A DNA stretch of 64,000 nt from an uncultured Alphaproteobacteria bacterium (GTDB lineage: Bacteria > Pseudomonadota > Alphaproteobacteria > HIMB59 > GCA-002718135). The notes under the pieces were generated by a model. The model searched no databases. It saw only the letters and a program-made list of their open reading frames with translations, and was not told the origin of the DNA. Made by a program: the position numbers and the translations under genes. The DNA lies in contig CACKRO010000005.1 of the NCBI GenBank assembly GCA_902602695.1, positions 37,229-101,228 of the forward strand, in the 5' to 3' direction. How positions within the stretch are numbered: the first letter of the stretch is position 1; each line of letters begins with the position of its first letter. Below, piece by piece: positions 1-8,877 of the stretch.

Positions 1-488
1 TTTACCGAATTCTATTAGCCTCGACAAACAAAGGTGATCTTGTTCTTGATCCTTTTTCTGGAAGTGGGACAACAGCTGTTGTTGCAAAAAAATTACAAAG
101 AAACTTTATTGGCATAGAAAAAGATAAAGATTACGTTAAACTTTCAAAAGAACGATTAAAGAATACAAAAGTATTGAAAGAAGAAGTTGTGACTATTGCA
201 AAGAGCAGAAAAGAATTACCAAAAGTTCCTTTTGGTGAATTAGTAGAGCAAGGAATTATTCCACCTGGGGCAGTATTAACTGATAAAAAAGAACGCTTTA
301 AAGCAACAGTTAGTATTGATGGAACACTTAAAATAAAAGATTTATCAGGTTCTATTCATCAAATGGGAGCAAAAATACAAGGACTGCCAAGTTGTAATGG
401 CTGGGATTTTTGGCATATAAAAGATAAGTCAAAATCAATCCTACTTGACGAAATACGATCTAATTATCGTAAAGATAAACTGAATTAA
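1..488 (+). CDS. ccrM: CcrM-type DNA adenine (GANTC) methyltransferase, C-terminal part (truncated by window start)
   Basis: Frame open from base 3: YRILLASTNKGDLVLDPFSGSGTTAVVAKKLQRNFIGIEKD; DPFxGSGTT motif, then C-terminal domain FGELVEQGIIPPGAVLTDKKERFKATVSIDGTLKI typical of CcrM. ORF track starts internally at 174. Confidence 0.85.
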   Translation, partial: YRILLASTNKGDLVLDPFSGSGTTAVVAKKLQRNFIGIEKDKDYVKLSKERLKNTKVLKEEVVTIAKSRKELPKVPFGELVEQGIIPPGAVLTDKKERFKATVSIDGTLKIKDLSGSIHQMGAKIQGLPSCNGWDFWHIKDKSKSILLDEIRSNYRKDKLN

Positions 489-574
489 AAAAAATTTTCA
501 TTTTAAACTATTAAGTTTTCTGCTAGTTTTATTATTGTTCAAAATAAAACTGCTTATTAAATAAAAGGACTATT

Positions 575-943
575 ATGAAAAAATTTGAAGACTTAATGAG
601 TGTTAAAAATGAAATTGAAAATATAACTGCAGAAGAAGCAAAAGAAAAACTTAATGATCCAAATGTGCAATTTATTGATGTTAGAGATAAAGAGAGTTTT
701 GAAAAAGAAACTATTGGAAATGCAATGCATTTGGACAAGGCTTTTCTTGAATTTTATTTAGCCGAGGGTAGTCCTTTAGAAAATGAATTTTTTAAAAATA
801 ACCCAGATAAAGAATATGTGGTATTTTGTGGTGTTGGAGGGCAAGGAACTTTAGCCACTAAAACAATGCAGGATATGGGTATTAAAAACGTTAAGAATAT
901 TACTGGCGGTATGGCAGAATGGAAAAAATTAAAAAATAATTAA
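575..943 (+). CDS. Rhodanese-like domain protein
   Basis: QFIDVRDKESFEKETIGNAMHL and active-site-like VFCGVGGQG, GGMAEWK C-terminus. Confidence 0.85.
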   Translation: MKKFEDLMSVKNEIENITAEEAKEKLNDPNVQFIDVRDKESFEKETIGNAMHLDKAFLEFYLAEGSPLENEFFKNNPDKEYVVFCGVGGQGTLATKTMQDMGIKNVKNITGGMAEWKKLKNN

Positions 944-954
944 TTATAAGGAAT

Positions 955-1371
955 ATGCATAAAATATTACTTATTTTTATAATTTCATATTTTTTTTCAT
1001 TGCCAGCCATAACTTTTACAAATAAAAATTTTAAAGATAAGCAATTACTGTGTCCTAAATTATTATGGGGAGTTGAATTTATTTCTTCTAATAAAGTCAA
1101 AGTAATTGAAACAGATTTAAACAAGAATACTTCAATTAACGAATATTTCTATGAAACTGATTTAGATCTATCATTTATTAATATATTCCAAAATGAAAAT
1201 AATATTAGAGATAGAGTCTACTCTATTGAATTAAATACTCTGAGAGTTGATGTATGGGCAATGACAGGAGGAGGCTTTACAACAAGAGAAATGTTTCCCA
1301 TGGGTTTGTGCGAATTTGTAGAAAATGATGATATTTTTTCCCAGATAAAAAATTTAAAATCAAACCAATAA
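955..1371 (+). CDS. Hypothetical secreted protein
   Basis: 138 aa ORF with N-terminal signal peptide-like segment; no recognised domain. Confidence 0.5.
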   Translation: MHKILLIFIISYFFSLPAITFTNKNFKDKQLLCPKLLWGVEFISSNKVKVIETDLNKNTSINEYFYETDLDLSFINIFQNENNIRDRVYSIELNTLRVDVWAMTGGGFTTREMFPMGLCEFVENDDIFSQIKNLKSNQ

Positions 1372-1393
1372 ATTTAAACCTTCATTAGTATTT

Positions 1394-4222
1394 CTAAAAA
1401 TTGTACGTCAGCATTAATTCCGCCTCTTGATTTGGTTTAGCGCTAAAAGACTCACTAGCATTAAATCCTAAATTAAAACCATGTATATTTTTTGATATAC
1501 CAAGTTTAGCCTCTGCATTTTCATCACCAGCTAATGACAGGCTATATTGTGTCTCACGATTTGAAATAAAGTTAATAGCAAAGTCTATAGTATCTCTTTG
1601 TTCACTCTTGTTACCTTGAACCCTTCTATAACTGGAGTTAATATTTAAATAATCTCCAGCGATATATGTTAACCCAATCATAGAGCTTAATAAATGATCA
1701 GAATTTGCTTTATGTGTGTATGTGTAAATTGTTGAAGTATCTGCTACATAATTCATCTTGGCATCTGATGAATTACTAAAATTAGTAATAAATGTAAGCG
1801 AGCCAAATGGTCTTAATTTATTTTCATTAAGTTTAATATTATCACTAAATTCAAATCCAAATGAGGCTAAGCCATTTTCTATTCGTTGTTTTGCATAAGA
1901 TAAAGCATCTGTTCCAGTTTCGGTATATCCATCAAGTTCAGTTAAACCTAAATCAAGTCGTCCAATTGGTGTTATATTAAAATCACCTCGGTCAATTGTT
2001 TTACCATAATTGATAGAACCAAATATTTGTGTTCCGTCTCGTGAGCCAGTTAATATATTTGAATTATGAACTCTTTTTAAATCACTTTCTATTAACCCAA
2101 CGCCTAAGAATGTTTCGATAAAATTATTATCATCAAGTGGTCTTGTACGGTAGATGGAAAAATTCATATTTTCACTATCAATACTCGTTCCATTTGTTCC
2201 AATATCCGTATCTCTCTGACCATACTGAATAGCAAAACCAAGGAAGTCACTATCACTTAATTTTTTATCAAATCCTAAAGCGACTGTTTGACCTTCAGTT
2301 TCTTGTGATGATGAATTTGTACTATCGCCAACTTTTGATACGCTTATTGTACCTGATGACCACGCGGACCAATTATCAGGAATGATGGAAGGGGTATTTT
2401 TTTGTATACTGTCATTCGCTAACGAGGTGAGTATTGTATTGCCAACATCTATTTGTAAATTTTGGCTTGATAAATAGTCACTCAATCTATTTTGTCTTAA
2501 ATATCGTAACCGATTTGAGACTGTATCAATAGACTGGCTAATATAATTTTTTGCTGTTTCACTTTGGGCATCTATTGAGCCAACAACATCTTTAATTGTT
2601 GTTGGATCCACCCTATTATTTACTGTAAAACTAAGGGCTGTTGTTGACGTTATACCCGTATAATCCTCATCATTAGCATCGTCGAAAGCTCCAGAGTCAA
2701 TTAAGACATAATATTCAACGCCATATTCAAAATCTGCAGATGGATTAATAGTTATTTGTGATGTTCCGCTTCCCGTTACATTACTCGCTGTAGAAGCAAT
2801 TGTTTCAACCGTAGTACCACCAGATGTTTTATAAATTACTATATCACCATCATCAGCATTAACACTTTCACTAAAATTTAGAACTATATTAGCATCAATT
2901 GCAACATCTGTTGCGTCATCAGCTGGTACGGATGAAACTAAAGTTGGGGCTGAATTTGCTGTTGTAAAACTTAATGCTGTTGTTGAAGTTATGCCCGCAT
3001 AAGATGCATCACTTCCATCATCAAAAGCGTCTTCATGAATTAAAACATAATATTCTGTATTCTCTTCTAAATCCGAGCTTGGATTAATTGTTATTGTGGT
3101 TGTTCCAGTTCCTGTAACTTGATCACTTGTGACATCAATTGTTTCAACAGTAGTGTCACCAGATGTTTTCTTAATAGTTATATTACCCTCTTCCACATCC
3201 ATAGCTTCACTAAAAGTAAGAACTATATTAGCATCAAGTGCAACATTTGTAGCATTATCTGCTGGTGAAAAAGTTACTGTTGGGGTCGATAAATTATAAG
3301 CTGCAGGTAATCGATGTTGTCTTATTCTATCCTGATGATTTACAGCAAGAAACAATTCTCTTCCATCACAACTACTACATCTATTTAATTCTATAGCAAA
3401 GGCCCCGGTACCTGTACCACCCTTACTTTCAACGAATGTAGCAGTTGTAAGATCATAACCCGTTGTTAAAACATATTCATCTACTTGACCATCCTGTAAT
3501 ACAAACATTGTCGTTCCATCACGGCTAAATATCACTGATCGTGGATTTGCAGATTCCGCTGAAATATCAAGGCTTTGGCTTGACTGATAACTAATGGTTG
3601 AATTGGTTGAATCTAAATCAAATCCAACTGATAAACTATACACATCAATCCGATCATTTGTTAAATCAGCAACAAATAATTTGGTACCATCACTATTGAA
3701 CGCAAAGCCCGAGGAGTTACCAGCACTTGAATTTGGTGTAGTTAATATTAAATCAACGGGATCTGTTAATGTGAGAATATCAAAAGCTGTAGTAAGAGTA
3801 AATTCTCTTAAAGTGGTGCTAGCTCCTGCCAAAAAAAACATTTTGGTACCATCACTATTGAAACGAAGTGAATAAGGAAATTCTACTTTACTATTAAGTA
3901 CATCACCCTCATTTTTACCAACCTTAGATCTTGGGGTGATAGTTGATGATAAATCAAAACCTACTGATAAATCAAATTGACGTATTCCCTGCTGTGTACC
4001 ACCTGCTCCAGAAACAAACATTTTCGTACCATCATTATTGAATGTTATACCTCTAGGGTACTTAATTACATTATCTCCACTGTTAGGAACCTGGTATTCA
4101 GTTGGATTAGCTAAATTTCCTGCTTCAACAGTATTAGTAAAAAAACAATTTAAGAATAATAATAATAATAATAATAAAAGATAAATTGAATATTTTTTTA
4201 TTTTGACCAAACTTACAAACAT
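1394..4222 (-). CDS. Autotransporter: signal peptide, DGTKMF propeller-like repeats, two Ig-like (Big_5/SbsA-type) domains, C-terminal beta-barrel
   Basis: Repeats FNNDGTKMFVSG / FNSDGTKMFFLA / FNSDGTKLFVAD / FSRDGTTMFVLQ; two ~110 aa repeats PADNATNVALDANIVLTFSE / PADDATDVAIDANIVLNFSE; barrel ending in LMLTYNF. Confidence 0.8.
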   Translation of the reverse strand: MFVSLVKIKKYSIYLLLLLLLLFLNCFFTNTVEAGNLANPTEYQVPNSGDNVIKYPRGITFNNDGTKMFVSGAGGTQQGIRQFDLSVGFDLSSTITPRSKVGKNEGDVLNSKVEFPYSLRFNSDGTKMFFLAGASTTLREFTLTTAFDILTLTDPVDLILTTPNSSAGNSSGFAFNSDGTKLFVADLTNDRIDVYSLSVGFDLDSTNSTISYQSSQSLDISAESANPRSVIFSRDGTTMFVLQDGQVDEYVLTTGYDLTTATFVESKGGTGTGAFAIELNRCSSCDGRELFLAVNHQDRIRQHRLPAAYNLSTPTVTFSPADNATNVALDANIVLTFSEAMDVEEGNITIKKTSGDTTVETIDVTSDQVTGTGTTTITINPSSDLEENTEYYVLIHEDAFDDGSDASYAGITSTTALSFTTANSAPTLVSSVPADDATDVAIDANIVLNFSESVNADDGDIVIYKTSGGTTVETIASTASNVTGSGTSQITINPSADFEYGVEYYVLIDSGAFDDANDEDYTGITSTTALSFTVNNRVDPTTIKDVVGSIDAQSETAKNYISQSIDTVSNRLRYLRQNRLSDYLSSQNLQIDVGNTILTSLANDSIQKNTPSIIPDNWSAWSSGTISVSKVGDSTNSSSQETEGQTVALGFDKKLSDSDFLGFAIQYGQRDTDIGTNGTSIDSENMNFSIYRTRPLDDNNFIETFLGVGLIESDLKRVHNSNILTGSRDGTQIFGSINYGKTIDRGDFNITPIGRLDLGLTELDGYTETGTDALSYAKQRIENGLASFGFEFSDNIKLNENKLRPFGSLTFITNFSNSSDAKMNYVADTSTIYTYTHKANSDHLLSSMIGLTYIAGDYLNINSSYRRVQGNKSEQRDTIDFAINFISNRETQYSLSLAGDENAEAKLGISKNIHGFNLGFNASESFSAKPNQEAELMLTYNF
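2615..3286 (-). repeat. Tandem duplicated Ig-like domain coding segments within the autotransporter
   Basis: Two consecutive ~110 aa units, both ending ITSTTALSFT. Confidence 0.8.
4155..4177. repeat. (AAT)7 trinucleotide microsatellite encoding a Leu run in the autotransporter signal peptide
   Basis: aataataataataataataataa; translated on minus strand as part of YLLLLLLLLF. Confidence 0.9.
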
Positions 4223-4331
4223 AAAAAACTTTAAGTAACGTTTGGCCTTTTTTGTTTTGAAATAGGGCTAGTGACCGACCTATTTATATAATTATCAGTC
4301 TTTTTAAGTATTTTTTTTAAATTTAATAGAA

Positions 4332-5648
4332 TTATTCTTGGATGCGGCCATAAATTCTAGGCATGTAGACAAACAGAGTGAGTGCTCTTGCAATAAAGAA
4401 AAGGCAAAGAGACAACCATAATCCTGTATTCCCAAAACTTGCAATTAAAAAGAAAGAGACAACAATATAGATGGCAACAGAGACGATCATGGCATTTCGC
4501 AGTTCAGTTGTTTGCGAAGCGCCAACAAAGATACCATCAAATTGAAAACAAAAAGAAGCCGCAAAAGGAATAATAATAATCCAGTAAGAATAAGAAAAGC
4601 TGATCTCTCTTATATTTGGTAAGTCTGTCATTGTGATAATGTAATAATTTTTGCTCAAGAAAAAGATGACACAAATTATTAATCCTGTTGCCGTACTTAA
4701 AATAAAGGAATTTTTTATCACGTCATTTAATAACTGTCGGTTTTTTGATCCAATAGAGTATCCAACAATCCCTTCTGTGGAGAAGGCATAAGCATCAAGA
4801 ACATAAGCAGATAACATAATAAAATTTAGGAGAATTGTATTGGCGGCTACTGTTTCTTCACTAATGGAATTACCAAGATAGGTAAAATATAAGAAGGCAA
4901 AAGCAAGAAGAAGGGACCTAATAAATATATTTACATTAATATTAAAAATGGTTTTAACTTTTTTTGGATCAAATATTTTGTTTGTACTGAATTCTAATTT
5001 CGTAATCTTACTAAGTGCAAAGAAAGTATAAAATAAAAAAATAATTGTTGTAAGAGTTGAGGCAACAAGTGTTCCTAAAGCAACACCGAAAACATTAAAA
5101 TTAAAATATAAAACAAAAACTAAACTAAAAATTATATTTGCAATTGAATAAAAACCCACAATAATGCTTGATGTTTTTGTTTTTTGGAGACCAATGAATA
5201 AACCAGTAATGACAAAAATAGTAAGCTCGCCAAAAGTAGAATAAATACGAAGATTAAAATAATCTTTAAAATATCTTTTGGTGTCTGATGATAACTCAAA
5301 TACTGATAAAGAAACCTGAAAGATATAACTTTGTAAAAGTATTAAGAGTAAAGAAATAATAATGACAAAAGCTATGTTTCTAAGAAAAATATTTACAACC
5401 TCTTGATAATCATTTGAACCATCTGCTTGTGCTACTAAGCCAACTGTTCCTGATCGCAAAAAACCAAAACTACCAAAAAGAATAGAGAAGACACTTGCTG
5501 CAATACTCGTTGCAACCAAATAACTTGCATTGTCTAGATTACCCATTAATCCTGTATCAACGATAGCTACAAATGGAATGACTAAGTTGGCAAAAAAAAT
5601 AGGAATGGATAATTTAAAAATATTTTGGATCGATGATCTTGGAGTCAT
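4332..5648 (-). CDS. MATE family efflux transporter (DinF-like)
   Basis: 438 aa multi-TM protein; LSIPIFFANLVIPFVAIVDTGLMGNL N-terminus typical of MATE. Confidence 0.8.
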   Translation of the reverse strand: MTPRSSIQNIFKLSIPIFFANLVIPFVAIVDTGLMGNLDNASYLVATSIAASVFSILFGSFGFLRSGTVGLVAQADGSNDYQEVVNIFLRNIAFVIIISLLLILLQSYIFQVSLSVFELSSDTKRYFKDYFNLRIYSTFGELTIFVITGLFIGLQKTKTSSIIVGFYSIANIIFSLVFVLYFNFNVFGVALGTLVASTLTTIIFLFYTFFALSKITKLEFSTNKIFDPKKVKTIFNINVNIFIRSLLLAFAFLYFTYLGNSISEETVAANTILLNFIMLSAYVLDAYAFSTEGIVGYSIGSKNRQLLNDVIKNSFILSTATGLIICVIFFLSKNYYIITMTDLPNIREISFSYSYWIIIIPFAASFCFQFDGIFVGASQTTELRNAMIVSVAIYIVVSFFLIASFGNTGLWLSLCLFFIARALTLFVYMPRIYGRIQE

Positions 5649-5699
5649 GTTAAAGATAAATTTTATATTAGTAAAATTTGATAATAAACTATTTATCTA

Positions 5700-5771
5700 A
5701 TGTCTAAAGGATCAAATTTATCACTATCTTTATTTCGAAAATCTTATAAAGCTCAAATTAATTTAAGATGA
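5700..5771 (+). CDS. Possible 23-aa leader ORF overlapping the next start codon (ATGA)
   Basis: ATG TCT AAA GGA ... TTA AGA TGA; MSKGSNLSLSLFRKSYKAQINLR; its stop overlaps the ATG at 5768. Confidence 0.3.
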   Translation: MSKGSNLSLSLFRKSYKAQINLR

Positions 5772-6247
5772 AAATTGGCAGATACAAATACGAATTTGAT
5801 TTCTTTAGTTGGATAAAAAAAACAGAACTAGTTGAACTAGAAAGTGTGAACCCAACTGATGATCCAGTGCGTCCAGAACTTGATAACGAATTTCGTACTT
5901 CAAAGGGCAGAAAAATTTTTGGTCTGAAATATAAAGATGACATTGAAGGTATTGCCTGTTTTGCTTTTACGAATGAAATTCCTGCAACCATTAAGGAAAT
6001 GGATTTGATGAGTGTGAAGGAAGATGAAGCTTCTATTCCAATCGCCTATACAGTTTGGTCATTTAAAAAAGGTGCTGGAAAGAAAATTATGAAGGAATTA
6101 CAAAAATATATTAAATCAAAAGATCAATTTGAAAGTATCGTTACTCTTTCTCCTTTAACTCCAGTGGCAACACACTATCATATTCGTAATGGAGCACGAT
6201 TAATAAAAATTAATCCAACAACACAAAATTTTGAGTATAAAATTTAA
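5768..6247 (+). CDS. GNAT-like acetyltransferase domain protein
   Basis: 159 aa; GAGKKIMKELQKYIKSK and HYHIRNGARLIKI resemble GNAT acetyl-CoA binding and C-terminal regions. Confidence 0.45.
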   Translation: MKIGRYKYEFDFFSWIKKTELVELESVNPTDDPVRPELDNEFRTSKGRKIFGLKYKDDIEGIACFAFTNEIPATIKEMDLMSVKEDEASIPIAYTVWSFKKGAGKKIMKELQKYIKSKDQFESIVTLSPLTPVATHYHIRNGARLIKINPTTQNFEYKI

Positions 6248-6253
6248 AAGTAA

Positions 6254-6937
6254 TTAGTCTGTTAAAGCAATACTGACTGTTGGTTCATTCGGCCACATTC
6301 TACAAGTTCCACCTGCATCAACTGCGCCACCTACTGCTGTCGATACATCAAATGATACTTTTATTTTTGGAGATACAAGACCAACTGTATAACTACTAGT
6401 TAAGGCGTAAATTAATTGCATTTGAGTAGCTGATGGTGAACCCACGCTCATAGACACTGCTGAACTTGGACTAGAATAGGCAATTTGAATATTGCTTCCA
6501 GAGCCATAATTACCGGCATCAACTATTTCAAAAGTTGTATTAGTTTTACCAGAAGTATCATCTTTTGTTCCTACATGCATGGTTGTTGCATTAGCCTCCG
6601 TACTTCCATCAGTAGTACATGTTCCATTTGATCCATCAGTAACAGTTCCGCTTATTGTAAATGTTCTATCAAGAGTAACCCTCAAATGACTGAAAGTTTG
6701 TCCAATTGGTAATCCAGATGTTGATCCAAATTTTGCTGCTTCAGCACCTGCTGAAAGATTTGCAATATTAACACTCTGCGAACCTGAAGCCACTTCCGTT
6801 GGCGAAGAACATGTCACTTCTCCACACAGTTCTACTTTTAGCATAGTAACAGTGTAAGTATCTGCAGAACCAGAAGCTCCAAAAAGTTTAAAAGAAATTA
6901 ATATAAATGAACAAAAAACTATTAGAAAATTTTTCAT
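6254..6937 (-). CDS. Secreted Cys-containing hypothetical protein, coupled to inverse-autotransporter gene
   Basis: Signal peptide MKNFLIVFCSFILISFKLFGA; start overlaps stop of upstream gene by 1 nt. Confidence 0.6.
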   Translation of the reverse strand: MKNFLIVFCSFILISFKLFGASGSADTYTVTMLKVELCGEVTCSSPTEVASGSQSVNIANLSAGAEAAKFGSTSGLPIGQTFSHLRVTLDRTFTISGTVTDGSNGTCTTDGSTEANATTMHVGTKDDTSGKTNTTFEIVDAGNYGSGSNIQIAYSSPSSAVSMSVGSPSATQMQLIYALTSSYTVGLVSPKIKVSFDVSTAVGGAVDAGGTCRMWPNEPTVSIALTD

Positions 6938-7821
6938 TAATTTGACCTTGCCATTACTACACCTGATCCTTCAGACTCAATTATTTGTTTATTAGTTCTT
7001 CTAACTATACTTAATAATTCAGTGCTCATATCAAACTGAACAAAAGCTTTTTCACTTACAAATTCTGTTGAAGCAGTTGGTGTTTCTCTTGGAGGATAGA
7101 TAAAGGTTATTTTTGCAAAATTATCGGTTCCAGAAATATTATTATCATCAAAACCCACTTCGGCTATTAAATTTGGCGTTAATGCCATTTCTAAGCTTAA
7201 TTTTTCACCTTTAGAATCTTTAGAATTTTTTTCAGCTTCCCAATTATAAGAGTTCCCGATTACATTAACCCATGGAATATAAGGAACTTGACCAACAACA
7301 CTAATATCATATCCATCAAGTGTTCTTTCAGTAAAACTACCAACAGTTTTTGCGCCACTAATTCCAGAATAGTAATTACCTAATACTTCAAAAGTAGATG
7401 ATCGAAGTTCCACTCCAATACTAGACCTTGCATTTCCTTCTTCATCATAATCAAAGAAAACATTTGCGCCTGTCATGGAATTTTTACTATCTGATAATTT
7501 TCTGTATCCAACACCAATATTTCCGGCTAATCTGCTATCACCTCTTATTTTGTGATCACTTAATTGTAACTGGATAAATGTTGCATCAACACTGTGGTGT
7601 ATGGCTATTGGTCTTACAGTAACAATAGAAAACTCAGGCTTGTAATCCTCTCCCATATCAATGCGAACCTGGGTATCACCTTCACCATCTAATATATTTT
7701 CTACAGCGTTAGATAATCCAGAGGTAAATCTTTCAACTAGTCCTTGTTTAACTTTTTCTTCATCGCCGGCAAAAACATTAAAGGAAATAACAAAAGTTGT
7801 TAAGAATATTACTAAACGCAT
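6937..7821 (-). CDS. Inverse autotransporter (intimin/invasin-type) beta-barrel protein without passenger
   Basis: GANVFFDYDEEGNARSSIGVELRSSTFEVLGNYYSGISG...DGYDISVVGQVPYIPWVNVIGNSYNWE matches the intimin-family barrel pattern (N.FFD..., G.E.R, YLP..P). Confidence 0.75.
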   Translation of the reverse strand: MRLVIFLTTFVISFNVFAGDEEKVKQGLVERFTSGLSNAVENILDGEGDTQVRIDMGEDYKPEFSIVTVRPIAIHHSVDATFIQLQLSDHKIRGDSRLAGNIGVGYRKLSDSKNSMTGANVFFDYDEEGNARSSIGVELRSSTFEVLGNYYSGISGAKTVGSFTERTLDGYDISVVGQVPYIPWVNVIGNSYNWEAEKNSKDSKGEKLSLEMALTPNLIAEVGFDDNNISGTDNFAKITFIYPPRETPTASTEFVSEKAFVQFDMSTELLSIVRRTNKQIIESEGSGVVMARSN

Positions 7822-7871
7822 AATTATTTATAATCTAATATTGAAAAAATATAAGTATTTTTTAAAAATAT

Positions 7872-8759
7872 TTACTTCCACTCTCGAAACCAATTAGTTT
7901 CAGCATATTCTGATAACTTATATGTACACCAATAAGAATTTTTTTTTATTTTGTTAAACTTTTTATGATTATATCTTTTTGGCCAATCATCTTCAAAACC
8001 ATAAGATCCTCCATGAGCCCTACCTGATCTTTCTGCTAAATAACAGACCATAGGCAATGGATCATATGGATCATCAGACGTTGGCGTCATATAAACTGAG
8101 TCTTTCAAATCAGGGCAACTTTCATCACCATGTTCATAAATCATTTTACCAAGAATATAATGATTGTTTTCATTACTGAGAACACTAGGGCCACTAACAT
8201 GGCCGTTTCGATTTCCTTTCGTACATTTCCATGAAAAACCATTACCATGAAGTAATTCGTGAATTGTAATTTTTATAATATCTTCTCTGGAGCCAGCTCT
8301 CTTTATAAATGTATAACCTGAGTGAACACCCATTTGCCCACCATCCCTATGTGTAAAGCTATCAACAAATGAGTAATATAATTTTTTCGGATTATTAAAA
8401 CCAAGATTTTGAATAAAATAATCTGGATAATTATTATTCCATCCTTTTTTTGTGCCTTTCTTATCAAGTCTTACAAAAGAAATATCTAATTTACCATCTT
8501 GCCTATAATCTAATTTATATTTCTGTTTATTACCGGTAAGCTCAAACATTTTCTGATTCATTTCTTCAATTATTTTTTCCAATTCACCATTAATGTCTAA
8601 CTCATTGTCTTTTCCATTTATATCAAGCATATAAATAAAATGGATTTGGTAATCATCATTTGTATCTGGTTGGTCTTCAAAAAATCTACCATTTTTAAGA
8701 TCTGAAGCATTTGCTGAATTAAAGATTAAAATCAGGGTAATTATAAAAATATATTTCAT
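7872..8759 (-). CDS. Secreted putative zinc metalloprotease (HExxH)
   Basis: Signal peptide MKYIFIITLILIFNSANA; IKITIHELLHGNGFSWKC. Confidence 0.55.
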   Translation of the reverse strand: MKYIFIITLILIFNSANASDLKNGRFFEDQPDTNDDYQIHFIYMLDINGKDNELDINGELEKIIEEMNQKMFELTGNKQKYKLDYRQDGKLDISFVRLDKKGTKKGWNNNYPDYFIQNLGFNNPKKLYYSFVDSFTHRDGGQMGVHSGYTFIKRAGSREDIIKITIHELLHGNGFSWKCTKGNRNGHVSGPSVLSNENNHYILGKMIYEHGDESCPDLKDSVYMTPTSDDPYDPLPMVCYLAERSGRAHGGSYGFEDDWPKRYNHKKFNKIKKNSYWCTYKLSEYAETNWFREWK

Positions 8760-8877
8760 AATATAATTAAATATTAAATTTTTTATTAACTCAACTAAGT
8801 TTAAAAAATATTCCCTTTTAATTTTAAAATATGAACTATTTACTTAACAAATCGATATAAATTAAATATTGTTGGAA

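Noticed and set aside
525-551. 9-bp inverted repeat AGTTTTATT/AATAAAACT between ccrM and rhodanese
   Set aside because: Only A/T-rich pairing, no T tract; repeats of this length are expected by chance in such AT-rich DNA.
4223-4331. Possible structured leader (AAATAGG...CCTATTT) upstream of the autotransporter
   Set aside because: Only 7 bp with a 12-nt loop and no resemblance to a riboswitch class I can name.
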